The notes below the pieces were generated by a model. That model had not been told where the DNA came from and did no database searches. It was given only the letters and a program-made list of their open reading frames with translations. Position numbers and translations under genes: made by a program. Shown piece after piece: positions 62,215-64,000 of a stretch of DNA of 64,000 nucleotides. Position 1 is the stretch's first letter; every line of letters starts with the position of its first letter. Where the stretch lies: the NCBI RefSeq assembly GCF_001625085.1, contig NZ_BDAW01000025.1:1-64000 (forward strand), read 5' to 3'. Source of the DNA: Nocardia acidivorans NBRC 108247 (GTDB taxonomy: Bacteria > Actinomycetota > Actinomycetes > Mycobacteriales > Mycobacteriaceae).

Positions 62215-62276
62215 CGAACCAGTTAGTTCGAATGCTAGAAGTGTCCGCGCTTCGATGTCAAACGAACTGGTTCGTT
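62215..62276. promoter_or_regulatory. Paired operators between MFS transporter and TetR genes
   Basis: AACGAACTGGTTCGTT at 62261-62276 is a perfect 16-base palindrome, ending 12 bases before the TetR start. CGAACCAGTTAGTTCG at 62215-62230 has arms CGAAC/GTTCG and lies 18 bases before the MFS start. Both carry the same CGAAC/GTTCG half-sites, so one repressor probably controls both genes. Confidence 0.75.
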
Positions 62277-62288
62277 ACAATCTGATAC

Positions 62289-62855
62289 GTGGCTTACGAC
62301 TCAGCGGCAACCAAAGAACGCATCCTCACCGCGGCGGCGACCGAATTCGCCACCCACGGTGTCGCGGGCGCACGGGTGGACCGCATAGCGGCTGCCGCGC
62401 AGGCCAACAAGCGAGCCATCTATGACTACTTCGGTGATAAGAAGGCGCTCTTCGGTGCGGTGCTGGAACGGTTGATGGCCGAGTTGGCCGAGGCCGTCCC
62501 GCCCCGCGCCGAGGCGGACCTCGATGCCTACGCGGCCGCCCTGTTCGATTACCACAGCGCCCATCCCGAAGCCCTGCGGCTGCTGCTGTGGGAAGCGCTC
62601 GAACTCGGCGACGACCCCGTCCCCGACGAACAGGCCCGCACCGAGCATTACCTCGACAAGATCCGCGCCGCCGAATCCACCGCGACCGGCGACGACGATC
62701 CGCGCGCCCTACTGTTCTTCACCCTCGGCCTCGTGGGATGGAGCCTGGCCATGCCGCAACTGCGACGCATGATCCTCGGAACCGACTACTCGATGGCCCG
62801 ATTGCGCGACTCGGTTTCCGCTGCGGTCCGAACGCTGTCCGGCGCAACGGAGTAG
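62289..62855 (+). CDS. TetR-family transcriptional regulator
   Basis: A 188-residue regulator starting at GTG 62289. The HTH comprises KERILTAAATEFATHGVAGA, with the recognition helix region ANKRAIYDYFGDKKALFGAV. The C-terminal domain is TetR_C_17-like (LFDYHSAHPEALRLLLWEAL and FTLGLVGWSLAMPQLRRMI). Located divergently from the MFS efflux gene with palindromic sites between, it most likely represses the pump and its own gene. The 3' end overlaps the end of the shortened TetR gene on the other strand by 70 bases. Confidence 0.93.
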   Translation: MAYDSAATKERILTAAATEFATHGVAGARVDRIAAAAQANKRAIYDYFGDKKALFGAVLERLMAELAEAVPPRAEADLDAYAAALFDYHSAHPEALRLLLWEALELGDDPVPDEQARTEHYLDKIRAAESTATGDDDPRALLFFTLGLVGWSLAMPQLRRMILGTDYSMARLRDSVSAAVRTLSGATE

Positions 62856-63184
62856 GACTGCCGCCGTTGGGTTTCAGGAGTCGCGGGGGTGGACTCCCAC
62901 GGGCCGCGCCACACCGCGAACAGCCGATCGAGCCAGTCCTCGACGGAGGTCATGGTCGCGAGTGCATCCGCCATCCGGCACATATGCGAATACACCATTC
63001 GCGACACCGAACGCGCGGCGGTCGTCACGAGTTCGTCTCTGCCCAAAGGGAAATGGTGATGCAGGAAATCAGGGGAGGCGTTGCCGCGCTGGAGCAGTTC
63101 GTCCAGGGTGGTGGCGTGGACGCCGTGATCGGAGACGGTGGTGATGGTGCTGGCTATGAGTCTGGCGCGTGGTCCAGCGGGCAT
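62786..63184 (-). CDS. Shortened TetR-like regulator coupled to the carrier protein gene
   Basis: A 132-residue protein. The first 60 residues form a TetR HTH (RLIASTITTVSDHGVHATTL, then FLHHHFPLGRDELV) of the LmrA/YxaF style. The ligand-binding half stops early: after about residue 100 (WLDRLFAVWRGPWE) the sequence becomes a polar tail that lies antisense to the end of the neighbouring TetR gene. Typical family length is 180-200. So the 3' end looks truncated by a rearrangement, and it may be a pseudogene or a DNA-binding-only protein. Its ATG shares one base with the carrier protein stop (TAATG). Confidence 0.6.
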   Translation of the reverse strand: MPAGPRARLIASTITTVSDHGVHATTLDELLQRGNASPDFLHHHFPLGRDELVTTAARSVSRMVYSHMCRMADALATMTSVEDWLDRLFAVWRGPWESTPATPETQRRQSYSVAPDSVRTAAETESRNRAIE

Positions 63185-63489
63185 TACCCGGTGTGGTCCT
63201 CGTTGTACTTGGCCTGCAATTCGGCTGCGAGGTCGGCGTTTTCGGCTTCCATTTTCTGGACGTAGGTGACTGCGTCGCCGACGGTGCGGAGGTTGCCGAG
63301 GTCTTCGTCGGGGATTTTGACGCTGTACTTGTCCTCCAGCTGGACGGCGATTTCGACCAGGGAGAGCGAATCGATGTCGAGGTCGTCGATGAAATGTTTG
63401 TCGAGGGTTACCTCGGAGGCTTCGATACCGGTGACCTCCTCGATGATCTCGGCGATACCGGCGACGATCTTTTCCTGGGTGGTGGACAC
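63184..63489 (-). CDS. Acyl carrier protein, AcpM-like
   Basis: A 101-residue carrier protein. I chose GTG 63489 because GAAGGGA lies upstream and the start MSTTQEKIVAGIAEIIEEVT then aligns with mycobacterial AcpM. The in-frame ATG at 63507 has no ribosome binding site. The phosphopantetheine Ser is in DDLDIDSLSLVEIAV, followed by KIPDEDLGNLRTVGDAVTYV, both nearly as in AcpM, and an acidic C-terminal tail shorter than the mycobacterial one. AcpM carries meromycolate chains in FAS-II. No kasA/kasB/fabD genes are adjacent here, so it may be a second copy or a dedicated carrier. Confidence 0.9.
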   Translation of the reverse strand: MSTTQEKIVAGIAEIIEEVTGIEASEVTLDKHFIDDLDIDSLSLVEIAVQLEDKYSVKIPDEDLGNLRTVGDAVTYVQKMEAENADLAAELQAKYNEDHTG

Positions 63490-63570
63490 AAAGGTTCCCT
63501 TCGACATGGCAGGACTGTGGAGTGCGGACCGGTGACGGGCGAGTAGCTGGGGACCGGCGCTGGTCCGTTC

Positions 63571-63595
63571 AAAGCGGTTGTAACTCAACCGCTTT
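63571..63595. promoter_or_regulatory. Perfect palindrome upstream of the AcpM-like gene
   Basis: Ten-base arms AAAGCGGTTG and CAACCGCTTT are separated by TAACT. The site lies about 82 bases upstream of the carrier protein start, in the divergent region shared with the metallo-hydrolase gene. The length and symmetry fit a dimeric repressor or activator site. The coupled TetR-like protein is the nearest candidate binder. Confidence 0.7.
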
Positions 63596-63768
63596 CCGTT
63601 ATCTGCTGCACACAACATATACAGCCGGAGCGAGATCGGCTGATGGCGACCCGGTACGAAGGTGTGGAGATGGCTTTGTGGGAAACCTCCAATGGGGTGG
63701 CGGATGGGGGTTCCGGGACGCGCGGCTTATCCTGGGGAGCCGCGGTGTGCCGAAATGAGCGAGGGCTT

Positions 63769-64000
63769 GTGAAGATCGACCAGATTTCCGACTCCGTCTA
63801 CGTGGTAGCCGGGACGAATGTGAACTGGGCGCTGGTGAGTGACGGGTCTCGGGTCGCCGTCATCGATGCGGGGTATCCCTCGGACAGTGCCGATGTGATC
63901 GCCTCGGTAGGCGAGATCGGGCATCGGCTGGGTGATATCGCGGCCGTGCTGATCACCCATGCGCATCTGGACCATATCGGCGGGGTGCCCACGCTCGTCG
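63769..64000 (+). CDS. Metallo-beta-lactamase-fold hydrolase, N-terminal part
   Basis: GTG at 63769 is preceded by GAGGG. The visible 77 residues begin MKIDQISDSVYVVAGTNVNW, then VAVIDAGYPSDSADV, and reach the zinc motif THAHLDHIGG (H-x-H-x-D-H), near the window edge. This is the standard MBL-fold N-terminal half. Members include glyoxalase II-like and lactonase-like hydrolases, and the specificity-determining part is outside the window. It is divergent from the carrier protein gene. Confidence 0.9.
   Translation, partial: MKIDQISDSVYVVAGTNVNWALVSDGSRVAVIDAGYPSDSADVIASVGEIGHRLGDIAAVLITHAHLDHIGGVPTLV

Overview
The window looks like a chromosomal segment of a high-GC, mycolic-acid-containing actinomycete, most likely Nocardia or a close relative. 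The reasons are strong GC bias at third codon positions, frequent GTG/TTG starts, an antigen-85-type mycolyltransferase homologue, an AcpM-type acyl carrier protein, DUF3558 and DUF1206 proteins, an XRE/DUF397 pair, and a TauD-type dioxygenase close to Rv3406. No rRNA, tRNA, CRISPR array or intact insertion sequence was seen.

Layout. 0-9.8 kb holds housekeeping and accessory genes: a secreted protein, GNAT, ABM monooxygenase, DUF1206 protein, a four-gene osmoprotectant ABC transporter operon behind a sulfonate/sulfate-ester dioxygenase, an SDR with a small basic protein behind a tandem-palindrome operator, and a CPBP protease. 9.9-23.3 kb holds two convergent NRPS genes (C-A-T-TE and A-T-C-A-T-reductase) flanking a DUF6875-like gene, an Ag85-like esterase and a DHA2 exporter. 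23.5-28.4 kb holds a DUF3558 lipoprotein, an LLM flavin oxidoreductase, TerD, an NTF2-like pseudogene and two conserved hypotheticals.

28.4-46.9 kb is the most notable region. A minus-strand operon is tightly coupled by overlaps: a 3509-residue FAAL-ACP-KS-AT-DH-KR-ACP-C-FkbH megasynthase, a T-reductase protein with an extra C-terminal domain, a Cys-elbow alpha/beta hydrolase, a GT1-type and a GT4-type glycosyltransferase. A P450 is divergent from it. My reading (inference) is that a long acyl chain is activated and extended once, esterified by the C domain to a carrier-bound C3 unit such as glycerate supplied by the FkbH domain, released by reduction and then glycosylated, giving a new kind of acyl-glycerol-type glycolipid.

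47-54 kb holds an XRE/DUF397 regulatory pair, a TetR-controlled SDR/oxidoreductase operon with an acyl-CoA synthetase, and a 1.2-kb non-coding block with a 25-bp minisatellite and an isolated terminator. 54-64 kb holds a lipoprotein, a Rieske-FAD oxidoreductase, Dps, then a cluster of gene wreckage (prpR, prpD, prpC, an NmrA-like gene, cbtB/cbtA). It continues with a phosphatase, a cobalamin riboswitch in front of metF, an MFS/TetR pair with palindromic operators, an AcpM-like carrier protein translationally coupled to a shortened TetR, and the start of a metallo-beta-lactamase-fold hydrolase that runs off the right edge.
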